Assembly (NCBI GenBank): GCA_017557885.1
Contig: JAFYXV010000002.1
Span: 478,088 to 542,087, forward strand
Direction: 5' to 3'
DNA length: 64,000 bases
From: a bacterium
Lineage (GTDB): Bacteria > Auribacterota > UBA3054
Both the position numbers and the translations under genes were made by a program. Positions 43,429 through 51,884 of the stretch are shown here, piece after piece. Position 1 is the stretch's first letter. Each line of letters opens with the position of its first letter. The notes beneath the pieces are model-generated. The model did not search any database. It worked only from the letters and a program-made list of their open reading frames with translations, and had not been told where the DNA came from.

Positions 43429-45800
43429 TCTTTCCTCATCACGAACCCGTTTTTGATCTCGATCAACTTGAAGCCGCTGAGGTCTTCCTCGCTGCCGTCG
43501 GCCATGATCACTTCGAAGGGACAGGATATCGCTTCAATAAAGCCGGTAAGAGTCGCGTTGCCGCCCTGGAACTCAACGCTCGAATTGGCTTCCAGCGCAA
43601 CGTCGCCGCTGGCGGTGAAATTGCCGGATTCCATTAAGAATTCATCGCATTTCACGCATCCAATGATTTCGCCTTCCCGGCCTTTCAGCGTCACGGTCTC
43701 CGCCACGACGCCGAATCCGCTTCTTATAGTCTCGGCTAAGATGTAGCAATTGTTGGCCTGGAAATCTTTGCAGGCAAGGGCTTGCGTCAAACTGGTGGCT
43801 TTGAGTTTCGTTTTGGTAAGAGAAATGGTATTGTCGCACAGGAAGGCGTTGGTCTCCTTGGAGAAGATCTCGCACACGCAGTCGTTAAGATATACGTTGG
43901 TCAGGAAGGAGGCGCTGCCGGTGATGTTAAACTCGGCATTTTTAGCTTTCGTCAAGCCCTGGACGGAAACGGCGTCGCCGAAGTCGTCGGGGGCGAGCGT
44001 CGCTATGCCTCCCGTAATGTCGGCGTTCCCGTAAACGTCGAGGCAGGAGCCGAGGTCCAGCCTGGAATCGGAGGACAAAAGGTTCCCGAAGACGCGCAGG
44101 GAGTAATCGCCGGCGCTCCCGACCGTCACTTGCGAATCGAAGAGTCTGGCGTCGTTGCTTATTTCCAGCGTGCCGTCCGCTGTGACTGTGGAATCCACGA
44201 GCTGCAGATTGCCGTCCGCCATCATGGCCAGATCGTCGTTGGCGTTAACGTTGAGAACGCAGTTCGTCAGCGCGATATTGCCGCTGGCGACGTAAAGCAT
44301 GGCTGTGTCGTTTTCGTCGTGATGGAAAATGTTTATTACGGAATCTTTTCCGTACATATTTCCGGAGAAGATCGAAAGCTCCGCGTCCGCCCCCTCTTTC
44401 GAAACGTTCAGGGTTATGTTGGAGAAGGCTAATTCGCCGTAAGAGTGGTCGAAGGAGCCTACGGTGAGAGTCGCGTTCTCGCTGCCGAAGAAGCGGATGT
44501 TGCCGTAGCCGGAGTCGAAGAGATCCCTAACTGTGTTTTTGGAGTTGGGTTCCAAAAAGACTTTGAGATACCCGTCGCAGTAGATGTTCGTGCCCTGAAA
44601 ATTATTCAGGTAAAGCGAGCCGTGCTTGTATTTCCAGCCCGGACCTTCCTTGTTCAGCATGGCGCTCTTTCCGTCAATCAGAAGCTCAAAGGGCGCGGAG
44701 ATGTAGTACTCGTTGTCAACTATGACTTCCGGCATATCGTCCGCGTTGAAGCTGTCCGTCTCGTTAAGCAACATGGCGCAGTCTCTGTGCCCGAGGGCGG
44801 TCTCCGGCCCGCGGAAGACCACTCTGCCGTAGCCAAGGAAGTTGCAGAAGCCGTATTTGCCGCAAAGGGAGTGATCCATGCTCTCGAAGATGTTGGTGGA
44901 GCCGTAGGGGCTCATGATATCAAGGCCGCCCTTGAACTCGATCTTCTTGCCGCGGTAATTGTACAGCACCAAAACGTCGTTGGTGAACAAAAAGCCGTCG
45001 CCCTGCATGCCGTCCGTTATTTCCCTGCCGTCCAGCTTCAGCCATTTCACGCCCAATTCCCGATTGCTGCCCGGCACCACCCATTTCCCCACGGGGTCCA
45101 CTATCTTGTAGTTCAGGGCCCAGCTTTTGGCGTTGAAAGTGACTTTTACCTTGCAGCCGTTGGTCAGGGACACGCCGCCTTTATAGACGATATTGTTGGC
45201 GGTCGCAAGATCGACGGTGTCGCCTATGAACCACCTGTTGGTCTGCATGGAGTAAAGGCCCATGTTTATTTCGTCGTCAACGATGTCGAAGCCTTCGGAG
45301 AAGGGCTCCGCCAAGGTCGATTTGTACATCAGCTTGGAATTTATGGCGCTGACGTTGACGGGATAGATCGTATCGTTGTAAACTAGGCAGTAATCTAGTT
45401 CCGAATATTCCTTCTGGGGATAAGCGTAGCTGAACTTTCTCTTGTCCGGGAAATAGCTGACGGTTGGATCGTCCTCGTCCTTGTAATACCAGGAGTTCTT
45501 CTTGATGTTGAAGGGCAGTTCGGCGTCTATGCCGACTTCCGGTCCTTCCCACATGTTGTAGCAGACAAGCTTGGCGCCCCGGGCAACCAGGTTCGTGAAG
45601 ATCTTGATGCCGGGATAATAGACGCCCTTCGGCGGGATGGTCGTAAAGTTCGTTATGACGGTCATTCCCACCACCCAGCCCTTCAGGTTGGATGTGAACT
45701 TGCATTTCACCTGCTCAGGATGCACGGTCCAGTCGTGCTTAGCCTGGGCGTTGGCGGCGCAAAGCGCGGCGAAAATGAGCATTAAAGCAAATCGTCGCAT
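43425..45800 (-). CDS. large secreted beta-helix-like protein
   Basis: A 791-residue protein with signal peptide 'MRRFALMLIFAALCAANAQA'. The N-terminal half (to about 380) is a mixed domain with many Tyr/Trp residues. From about 390 it is a ladder of short strands of parallel beta-helix type ('VTADGTLEISNDARLFDSQ', 'SSDSRLDLGSCLDVYGNAD'), as in autotransporter passengers and adhesins, but without a PEP-CTERM tail or a beta-barrel. It is encoded between the YchF-like gene and the deacetylase with short gaps. The function is not known; a surface or periplasmic role is likely. Confidence 0.7.
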   Translation of the reverse strand: MRRFALMLIFAALCAANAQAKHDWTVHPEQVKCKFTSNLKGWVVGMTVITNFTTIPPKGVYYPGIKIFTNLVARGAKLVCYNMWEGPEVGIDAELPFNIKKNSWYYKDEDDPTVSYFPDKRKFSYAYPQKEYSELDYCLVYNDTIYPVNVSAINSKLMYKSTLAEPFSEGFDIVDDEINMGLYSMQTNRWFIGDTVDLATANNIVYKGGVSLTNGCKVKVTFNAKSWALNYKIVDPVGKWVVPGSNRELGVKWLKLDGREITDGMQGDGFLFTNDVLVLYNYRGKKIEFKGGLDIMSPYGSTNIFESMDHSLCGKYGFCNFLGYGRVVFRGPETALGHRDCAMLLNETDSFNADDMPEVIVDNEYYISAPFELLIDGKSAMLNKEGPGWKYKHGSLYLNNFQGTNIYCDGYLKVFLEPNSKNTVRDLFDSGYGNIRFFGSENATLTVGSFDHSYGELAFSNITLNVSKEGADAELSIFSGNMYGKDSVINIFHHDENDTAMLYVASGNIALTNCVLNVNANDDLAMMADGNLQLVDSTVTADGTLEISNDARLFDSQVTVGSAGDYSLRVFGNLLSSDSRLDLGSCLDVYGNADITGGIATLAPDDFGDAVSVQGLTKAKNAEFNITGSASFLTNVYLNDCVCEIFSKETNAFLCDNTISLTKTKLKATSLTQALACKDFQANNCYILAETIRSGFGVVAETVTLKGREGEIIGCVKCDEFLMESGNFTASGDVALEANSSVEFQGGNATLTGFIEAISCPFEVIMADGSEEDLSGFKLIEIKNGFVMRKE

Positions 45801-45827
45801 GCTAGTTTGGGCGATGGGTGGGGGCTT

Positions 45828-46517
45828 TTAGACGTTGAAGCGTATCTCTATGATGCTTCCGTCTTCAATTATATAATTTTTGTCCACTAATTTCACTAGA
45901 CCTTTCTTCTGGGCCTCCGACATATTGAAGACCGTCATGAAGTCCTCGAAACTTACCACGTCGGCTTTGATGAAGCCGCGGGCCAGGTCGGAATGGATCT
46001 TCCCGGCGCAGGTCACGGCGTCCGAGCCCAGGGGCACGGGCCAGGCGTGCACTTCCTTTTTGCCGGCGGTGTAGAAGAACATGATCTTGGCTTTCTCAAG
46101 GCAGAGCCTGATAGCTTCGTTGACGTCCGGGGCTTCCTTCACGATGACCGTGGGCTTGTAGCTCAAAAAGGCCAGAACCGTCAGGATCTCCTTTTCGGCG
46201 TCCGTGAATTCGGCGTCGCACAGCGGCTTCTCCTCGTTCAGGATGTCGCGGCATTTTTCTAGCAGCGCTTTCTCCTCGGCGCTCTCCGCTCTCTCCAACC
46301 TAGTCTCGATCTTCTCCATGTCCTCGATAAGGAGATCAAGGATGGCGTCTTCCAGGATGATTATGGCGTCGGCATGCACGAACTCGTCCTTGTGCAATTC
46401 CGCGAAGAAGGGGGAGTATTTGTCGGGTTTGAATTTTTCCTGCAGCGCGAGCAAGCGCTCGTCGTTGTATTTTACTTTGCCTTCGGGGTAATTCAGTTCA
46501 TGAAAAGCGATCTTCAT
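45828..46517 (-). CDS. YchF-like protein lacking the GTPase core (DUF933/TGS protein)
   Basis: A 229-residue protein. Residues 145-229 are the TGS-like C-terminal domain of Obg-like ATPase YchF ('FYTAGKKEVHAWPVPLGSDA', 'IIEDGSIIEIRFNV'), and 50-125 correspond to the YchF helical arm ('METRLER'-type coiled coil, 'LEKCRDILNEEKPL'). Residues 8-50 still resemble the G-domain piece after switch I ('NYPEGKVKYNDERLLALQEK'), but the P-loop, the DxxG and NxxE motifs are gone. It cannot bind nucleotide in the usual way. It is located in an operon with an RND pump. See findings. Confidence 0.85.
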   Translation of the reverse strand: MKIAFHELNYPEGKVKYNDERLLALQEKFKPDKYSPFFAELHKDEFVHADAIIILEDAILDLLIEDMEKIETRLERAESAEEKALLEKCRDILNEEKPLCDAEFTDAEKEILTVLAFLSYKPTVIVKEAPDVNEAIRLCLEKAKIMFFYTAGKKEVHAWPVPLGSDAVTCAGKIHSDLARGFIKADVVSFEDFMTVFNMSEAQKKGLVKLVDKNYIIEDGSIIEIRFNV

Positions 46518-46536
46518 ACACTTTGCCTTAATTTAT

Positions 46537-49500
46537 TTATACGGATTTCTTTTTGTCAGAAGCGAAGAGCAGGTAAACCATGGGCAGGACGAACATCATG
46601 ACGATGCCCGAGAAAGTCACGCCGCCCACGGAAATGATGCCGATAGAGACGCGCAGTTCCGCCGCGATGCCTTTTGCCAGCGCCATGGGCAGCATGCCGA
46701 TGGCGCTGGCGCAGGTCACCATCATGACCGGCGTGAACTGGTCCTTCAGGGCGAAGATCATGGCTTCGCGCTTAGAGAGCCCGCCCGCCGCGGCCTGGTT
46801 CGCGCAGTCGATGAACAGCACGGCCGCGTTCACGACCACGCCGATCAGCGTCACTACGCCCAAAAGTACGAAAATGGAGACCTGGTGCCCTGTTATGAAC
46901 AGGGACCACATGACGCCCACCAAGCCCAAAGGCAGGGTGGTCAGGATGTAGATGGGGCTCGTGAAGGATTCAAGTATGGCCGCCAGCGTTAAGAACGTAA
47001 GGAAGACCGCCATGATGGCCGCTTCCATAAAGTCCGGGATAGCCTCGTCCATGTATTCCGAGGAGCCCGAAGTTTCCGTGTAGTAGCCCGCCGGCAGGAG
47101 CTCTTCCTTTTTCAGGGTGTCCAGCACGTTGTTGATAGCTTTGCTAAGAGACCCGCCCTGCGCCAGGTCCGCGATGATGGAGACGCCGCGGCTCTTGTCG
47201 CGCCTGTAAACCTTACTGGGCTGATAGGAGTCCTGGATGTCCGCCACGGTCTCAAGCATCACCGTCTTGCCGCCCGCGGGGATCGTGAAGTCCTTGACCT
47301 GGTTCTTGCCGGGGATCTCCTGGTATTTCACGCGGATGTGGTAAGTGCGGTCGCCTTTCCTGTAGTCCGCGGCTTTGATACCGTCGATGTTGGCTAATAA
47401 GCAGTAGCCGAGCTCCTGGGCCGTCAATCCGTAGTCCGACATGATGGCGCGCTTGGGCGTTATCTTGATTTCCTCTTTGCCGTCTCTGACGGAGGTGTCG
47501 GTCGTAGTGATGTTGACGTCGGTGTCCAGAACTTCCTGGGACCTTAAGCCGATCTTGTTCAGCTGATCGAGGTCGCTGCCGAGAACGATGACGTTAAGAG
47601 GCAGCTGCTGGTTGCCCATGGCGTTCAAAATAGAGATCGTGATGATGCAGTCGGTCTCGTCCTTCACCAGTTCCCTGATGTCGTCCAGCCTGTCGAACAA
47701 ACTCCACTTACGCTGCGTCTTGTCCTTGAAGAAGAGCTGTATTTGGCCTAAGAAGACGCCTTCCGTAGCTTCCTTGATGTCGCCGTCCACTTTGCCGATC
47801 GTCACCATGGAGTAATCCAGATCCGACAATCCCGTCAGCTTCGCTTCGATGGCCGCCATTCTCTCGGTAGTCTTGTCGAGGTTGTAGTAGGTCGGGTACT
47901 CGACTTTCACGCAGACTCTGGCCAGGTCGATAGGCTCGGTGAAAATGAAGCCGATCTTGTTGATGAGGGACATCGACTGCAAAAGCAGAAGCAGGCAGAC
48001 GATAACGACTACGACCGTAAGAAGCTTGGAGCGCGACAAAAACTCCACGATAGCCGCGTAGGCTTCCCCGAGGCTCTGCTGGATCCCCACCACGAGGTCC
48101 TCGAAGGCCTTGCCGATACCTTTGTCTTTCTTCGTCATGAAGATAGCGCACAGCATCGGCGTAAGCGTAAAGCTGATGAAGATGGAGGCCAGGTTGATGA
48201 TCAGCGTCGTCACGGCGAACGGCCTGAAGAACAATCCCACGATGGAGCTCATCATGGAAATCGGGATCATCACGACGACGTTCGTGCCCGCGGAGGCCAA
48301 AACCGCCACCGCCACGTCGGAGGTGCCGACTCGGGCGGCTTCCCAGGGACTGTCGAAGTCCGGGAACCTTTTCACGATCGACTGCAGCACGACGATGGAG
48401 TTCGAGACCAGAACGCCCGTTGACAAACCTAGCGCCAACAGCGTCGCGGTGTTCAGGGAGTTTCCGGTCAAAAAGACGAAGAATAAGCTTATGATAACTG
48501 TCAGCGGCATGGCTACGCCCGCCACTACGGCCGTCCTTATGTTCGCCAGGAAGATGATCAATATTATGGCGCACAGAACGATACTGCTGACGATGTCCGA
48601 GATGCCGCCCTTCACCATCGAGGAGACGATATTGGCGTCGTCGGAGACCCAGATCATCTCCATGCCGCCGGGCATATTCTTGCTCAGCTCTTCGTAGCGC
48701 TTCCTAATAAGCTCCACCACCCTTACGGTATTGGCTTCCGATTTCTTGACGATCTTTAGGAGCACGCCCTGCTTTCCGTTCAGCGTCGCCCTCTGCCGCA
48801 CTTCCTCTGTGCTCATGAAGACTTTGCCCAGATCAGCCAGGGTTATCCTCTGCCCGTTGTTATTCGCCACTTCCAAACTGGCGATATCTTCCACGGCGTC
48901 GTACTCGGCGTCGAACCTTACCGAGAACTCCATGCCCTTCTCTCTAACTCGCCCGGAGGGCAGGTTTAAGATCTCGGCCTGCAGTTTCTCCACCAGTTGC
49001 CCGGTGGTCAGGTTCGCTTCCGCCATCTTCTCGCGATCGACTTCTACGTGCACTTCCCTTTCGTTGCCGCCCACCAGCGTCACTTCCGACACGCCGCTTA
49101 AGGCCGCGAACTGGTCGCCCAGCTCGTTGTCGGCGTAGTCGTACATATCGTCCACGTCCGCCGAGCCGGTCAGGAAGATGTTCGCCACAGCCGTCGCGTT
49201 AATGTTTATCTTCTCGATGATCGGCCTGTCGGCGTCCGTCGGCAGGTCGTCCAGGATCGTATCGAGTTTCTCCCTGACGTCCACGGCCGCGGTGTCCACG
49301 TCCACGTCCAGGTTGAATTCCAGCGAGATATAGCACAGGTTCTCCATACAGGAGGCGTCGATGTGCTTAAGTCCGTCCACGCCGGCCACGGCGTCCTCTA
49401 TTCGCTTTGCGATATCCTTTTCAATATCCGAGGGCGTCGCACCCAGCCAGGTCGTCGAGATCGTGACATACGGGATGTCCATCTGCGGCAAGAGCTCCAG

Positions 49501-49599
49501 TGAGATCTTGCGGTAGGCGTTCAATCCCAACGCCACCAGCGCGATGAGCAAGCAGGACATCGCGACAGGTCTTTTCGTTGAAGCGTCTGATAAAAACAT
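46537..49599 (-). CDS. RND-family efflux permease (AcrB/COG0841 type)
   Basis: A 1020-residue trimeric inner-membrane pump. It has twelve membrane segments in two repeats, N-terminal 'STKRPVAMSCLLIALVALGL', periplasmic porter domains and the typical 'NGKQGVLLKIVKKSEANTV' strand. Unusually, TM4 reads 'GVLVSNSIVVLQS', with Ser399-Asn400 where related pumps have D-D or D-N and Q in place of E. TM10 has 'GVVVNAAVLFIDCANQ'. The fusion protein is encoded eight bases upstream. No TolC-like gene is present, so an outer-membrane partner must come from elsewhere. Confidence 0.93.
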   Translation of the reverse strand: MFLSDASTKRPVAMSCLLIALVALGLNAYRKISLELLPQMDIPYVTISTTWLGATPSDIEKDIAKRIEDAVAGVDGLKHIDASCMENLCYISLEFNLDVDVDTAAVDVREKLDTILDDLPTDADRPIIEKININATAVANIFLTGSADVDDMYDYADNELGDQFAALSGVSEVTLVGGNEREVHVEVDREKMAEANLTTGQLVEKLQAEILNLPSGRVREKGMEFSVRFDAEYDAVEDIASLEVANNNGQRITLADLGKVFMSTEEVRQRATLNGKQGVLLKIVKKSEANTVRVVELIRKRYEELSKNMPGGMEMIWVSDDANIVSSMVKGGISDIVSSIVLCAIILIIFLANIRTAVVAGVAMPLTVIISLFFVFLTGNSLNTATLLALGLSTGVLVSNSIVVLQSIVKRFPDFDSPWEAARVGTSDVAVAVLASAGTNVVVMIPISMMSSIVGLFFRPFAVTTLIINLASIFISFTLTPMLCAIFMTKKDKGIGKAFEDLVVGIQQSLGEAYAAIVEFLSRSKLLTVVVVIVCLLLLLQSMSLINKIGFIFTEPIDLARVCVKVEYPTYYNLDKTTERMAAIEAKLTGLSDLDYSMVTIGKVDGDIKEATEGVFLGQIQLFFKDKTQRKWSLFDRLDDIRELVKDETDCIITISILNAMGNQQLPLNVIVLGSDLDQLNKIGLRSQEVLDTDVNITTTDTSVRDGKEEIKITPKRAIMSDYGLTAQELGYCLLANIDGIKAADYRKGDRTYHIRVKYQEIPGKNQVKDFTIPAGGKTVMLETVADIQDSYQPSKVYRRDKSRGVSIIADLAQGGSLSKAINNVLDTLKKEELLPAGYYTETSGSSEYMDEAIPDFMEAAIMAVFLTFLTLAAILESFTSPIYILTTLPLGLVGVMWSLFITGHQVSIFVLLGVVTLIGVVVNAAVLFIDCANQAAAGGLSKREAMIFALKDQFTPVMMVTCASAIGMLPMALAKGIAAELRVSIGIISVGGVTFSGIVMMFVLPMVYLLFASDKKKSV

Positions 49600-49607
49600 A
49601 AGATCTC

Positions 49608-50771
49608 CTACTTCTCCGAAGAATTCATGACCTGAACAACAGCTCCGTCTGCTACCTGGCTCTGTCCTTCCACCAAGACCATATCGCCTTCCTTAAGATC
49701 CGGCGAGGACACTTCGATCATAGTTTCGGCATCCGGCCCCTTCACGACCGGCACTTCCTTAACGGTCTTCCCGTCAGCATTCAAAACATACACCACATCG
49801 TTATCCCGTCTATGCAACACAGACGCCAGCGGCACCGATAGCCCGTTCTTACTCTGCAGCTCTATTTCTACCTGCACCAGCGTTCCCGGCACCAGATTCC
49901 CGCTCTCGTTATACAGATACCCCTTTATGTCGAAGGTCCTAAGTTTCTCATCGATAGTCGGCGCTTTCATCGCGACAGGATAGCTCCCAACCTTCTCTCC
50001 CCCATAATACACTGTAAACTGTGTCTTCCCAGCCGTGATCAAACTATAATACACTGCCGGCACCGCCGCCCACATTTCCAGCTTATACGTATCCGCCACC
50101 AAGCACACCTGGCTTCCGACTCCCACGAAGTCTCCCGCCAGATAATTGCAGTACACGACATATCCGGTATAAGGCGCCAAGGACACGGTATCCGACAGAT
50201 TCTTCCTTGCAATTCCCAGCGCCGCATCCGCCTGCGTCACCTTATCCTCCGACAGCTTCACGTTCGCTTCCTGCACGTCTATCTTAGCCTTGCTCTTCAG
50301 ATACGTCGCTTCATAATCCTGGTACTCCTCCAGGGGCACCACTGCCTTCTCCAGCAGTATCTTATACCTTTCATAATTCAGCTCATCCACATGGAAGTCC
50401 GCCTTAGCCTGCTCCAGATTCGCCTTAGCCACATCCAAACTGCTCTTCGCCACATTCAGATCCTGCTCGGCCATTGTCACGGCCCTCTCCGCATTCTCCT
50501 TATCTATCTGGAAGAGTTTCGTCTCTCCCTTCACGGTCGGCGTTCCCTTTACCACCCACACGTCATCCAGATTCCCGGTCGCCCTAGCGCACACCGTCGC
50601 ATAATCGCTCGCCTTCAGAGTCGACAGCAGATTGATCTTATACGTAAAGTCCTGCCTGCCCACCGCCGAACACACGACCTTCACCGCGGGTTTCTCTTTC
50701 GTAACGACAGCCTCCTCCTTCGAGCACGCAACCCCAAGGAGCAACACCAAAATCAAAGGTATATAACGCAT
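49608..50771 (-). CDS. RND membrane fusion protein, lipoprotein
   Basis: A 387-residue periplasmic adaptor with lipobox 'LVLLLGVACS' (Cys near 16), a lipoyl-like half ('VCARATGNLDDVWVVKGTPT'), a helical hairpin (about 80-185, heptad-rich 'LEQAKADFHVDELNYERYKI'), a second lipoyl half ('LSDTVSLAPYTGYVVYCNYL') and beta-barrel/membrane-proximal domains. It connects the RND permease encoded next to an outer-membrane channel. It is the first gene of a six-gene minus-strand cluster reaching to trmH. Confidence 0.94.
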   Translation of the reverse strand: MRYIPLILVLLLGVACSKEEAVVTKEKPAVKVVCSAVGRQDFTYKINLLSTLKASDYATVCARATGNLDDVWVVKGTPTVKGETKLFQIDKENAERAVTMAEQDLNVAKSSLDVAKANLEQAKADFHVDELNYERYKILLEKAVVPLEEYQDYEATYLKSKAKIDVQEANVKLSEDKVTQADAALGIARKNLSDTVSLAPYTGYVVYCNYLAGDFVGVGSQVCLVADTYKLEMWAAVPAVYYSLITAGKTQFTVYYGGEKVGSYPVAMKAPTIDEKLRTFDIKGYLYNESGNLVPGTLVQVEIELQSKNGLSVPLASVLHRRDNDVVYVLNADGKTVKEVPVVKGPDAETMIEVSSPDLKEGDMVLVEGQSQVADGAVVQVMNSSEK

Positions 50772-50818
50772 ACTTTCCCCAAAACTAAGGGTTAATTAAA
50801 AAACACTGTTAAAATAAT

Positions 50819-50829
50819 ATTTTACCAAA
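50819..50829 (-). promoter_or_regulatory. extended -10 promoter of the RND operon
   Basis: On the minus strand TTTGGTAAAAT (TAAAAT at 50824-50819), 48 bases before the ATG of the fusion protein gene. No strong -35. Confidence 0.55.
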
Positions 50830-50861
50830 TAACCCAAAACCAACACCACACACCACCAAAC

Positions 50862-50887
50862 CAAAAAAGAGCCCCGCCAAGCGGGGC
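50862..50887 (-). terminator. rho-independent terminator of the DUF3892-like gene
   Basis: On the minus strand GCCCCGC (50887-50881), TTG loop, GCGGGGC (50877-50871), followed by TC and seven T. Confidence 0.85.
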
Positions 50888-50922
50888 CCCCTTCTCTCTA
50901 GCAAAACAACTAGCGAACCAAA

Positions 50923-51306
50923 TCACTTCGAACTTTTCACCGCCACGGTCTTCTTCGCCCGTGCACCGACATTCCTAGTCTTAGTCACCGTCACGGTCTT
51001 ATCCGCACCCCCCTTCTCCGAACCACTCCTCGCCAGCGTCAGCAGCAGCTTAAGCGGCCCCACATCCCGAGGCGTCCCAATCCCGCTCACCTTCCCCGCC
51101 GCATTCCGCACCAACACCACCGGCAGCACTTCCTCAAAAATGACCGCATGGAAAGCGTACAGCCCCCGATCGATCGCCATAGCCATCGCTTCAGGCCGCA
51201 TGCTCCACGCCCTACCGCCGTACGTACCTCCCAGCAAAACGATCGCATCCGGATCCTTCGCCTTCGGTCCAGCCAACTCAACCCACGACACTTCAATATC
51301 ACGCAT
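50923..51306 (-). CDS. small DUF3892-like protein
   Basis: A 127-residue protein. The pattern of residues 19-90 ('IVLLGGTYGGRAWSMRPEAM' then 'IDRGLYAFHAVI...LPVVLV', ending P.KLLLTL) fits DUF3892 proteins, short cytosolic proteins of unknown role that share 'IGG...G..W..s..eAi..IE.G...F'. The tail (95-127) is Lys/Thr/Val-rich and basic and might touch nucleic acid. A very strong AGGAGGT precedes the ATG. The gene lies at the border between the GC-rich core and the AT-rich island. Confidence 0.6.
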   Translation of the reverse strand: MRDIEVSWVELAGPKAKDPDAIVLLGGTYGGRAWSMRPEAMAMAIDRGLYAFHAVIFEEVLPVVLVRNAAGKVSGIGTPRDVGPLKLLLTLARSGSEKGGADKTVTVTKTRNVGARAKKTVAVKSSK

Positions 51307-51347
51307 AGTTACCTCCTACGGTAAATGATTACAAGTTCTATCTTTTT

Positions 51348-51360
51348 AACTAGCGACTAG
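51348..51360 (+). repeat. left copy of AACTAGCGACTAG flanking the TrlF-like gene
   Basis: AACTAGCGACTAG is identical to 54565-54577 on the other side of the TrlF-like gene. Similarity extends loosely about 15 bases upstream and 5 downstream. It could be a remnant of a cassette boundary. Confidence 0.6.
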
Positions 51361-51432
51361 CATTTCCGCTAGCTGTTAGCTTTTTCACTAGTCACTACCT
51401 ATTTTACTATACTTTGCAACCCGTTGCTATCA

Positions 51433-51455
51433 GTTGTAAAGTAATCCTTTACAAC
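51433..51455. promoter_or_regulatory. inverted repeat, operator-like
   Basis: GTTGTAAAG (51433-51441), TAATC, CTTTACAAC (51447-51455): perfect 9-base arms. It lies between divergent genes and could bind a dimeric regulator. Confidence 0.5.
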
Positions 51456-51465
51456 GCAGCGCCCC

Positions 51466-51546
51466 AACTTGGTCTCTTTTAGTCTTAGCTTGGTCCCTTT
51501 TTCGACTGAGCTTGGTCACCTTTGTCAACCGAACTTGGTCCCTTTT
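51466..51546 (+). repeat. four-copy CTTGGTCNCYTTT array
   Basis: Copies begin at 51466, 51487, 51509 and 51532 (steps 21, 22 and 23 bases); each reads (A/G)(A/G)CTTGGTCNCYTTT or very close. Near-helical spacing places them on one DNA face at two-turn steps. No gene uses them as coding sequence. Confidence 0.8.
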
Positions 51547-51775
51547 CCGCTAGCTTCTACTAATTTTGTTAGTCCATGCTATCAAGTTTACTAGATAGAA
51601 AGAACTATAAAACATATTCAATCTGTGATCATTCGTTTAGCATGTGATCAAAACGATAATCTTACATAAATTATACATGAGCCATCGTAAGTTATTTTTG
51701 TAACACATCACTGTTATAGATTACTCCGTTTAATGTTACACCACAGCATATGACATGTGCAAAATTTAAAAATCA

Positions 51776-51804
51776 TTGAAAAAGCAAAAGCGGTATGATA
51801 CAAT
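51776..51804 (+). promoter_or_regulatory. promoter for the TrlF-like gene
   Basis: TTGAAA (51776-51781), 17-base spacer, TACAAT (51799-51804). Confidence 0.65.
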
Positions 51805-51812
51805 GGCTTCAA

Positions 51813-51871
51813 TTATTTCAACCACTATAGGCGCTTAGGGTGCCGTGTGTTAGACGCAAGGACTGAAATAA
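51813..51871 (+). promoter_or_regulatory. 5' leader stem-loop abutting the ribosome binding site
   Basis: TTATTTCA (51813-51820) pairs with TGAAATAA (51864-51871). Inside, GGCGC (51830-51834) can pair with GTGCC (51840-51844). The 3' arm overlaps the first bases of AAGGAG (51870-51875), so folding could limit translation of the next gene. Confidence 0.5.
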
Positions 51872-51884
51872 GGAGACTTAGATT

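Larger units (their letters stand above)
51307..51884. other. 578-base gene-free border of the AT-rich island
   Basis: No gene is seen. It contains CTAG-rich segments (51348-51395 and 51548-51600), a small palindrome GCAAC-CC-GTTGC (51416-51427), a 9-base inverted repeat (51433-51455), four CTTGGTC repeats (51466-51546), then the promoter and leader of the TrlF-like gene. Base composition drops sharply here, marking the island edge. Confidence 0.7.

Noticed and set aside
51466..51546. CRISPR array
   Set aside because: Only 13-15-base repeats with 6-8-base spacers and no cas genes; the spacing does not fit CRISPR.
51813..51871. Leader structure as a known riboswitch or tRNA-like element
   Set aside because: No conserved core of a known class could be recognised; kept only as a stem-loop.
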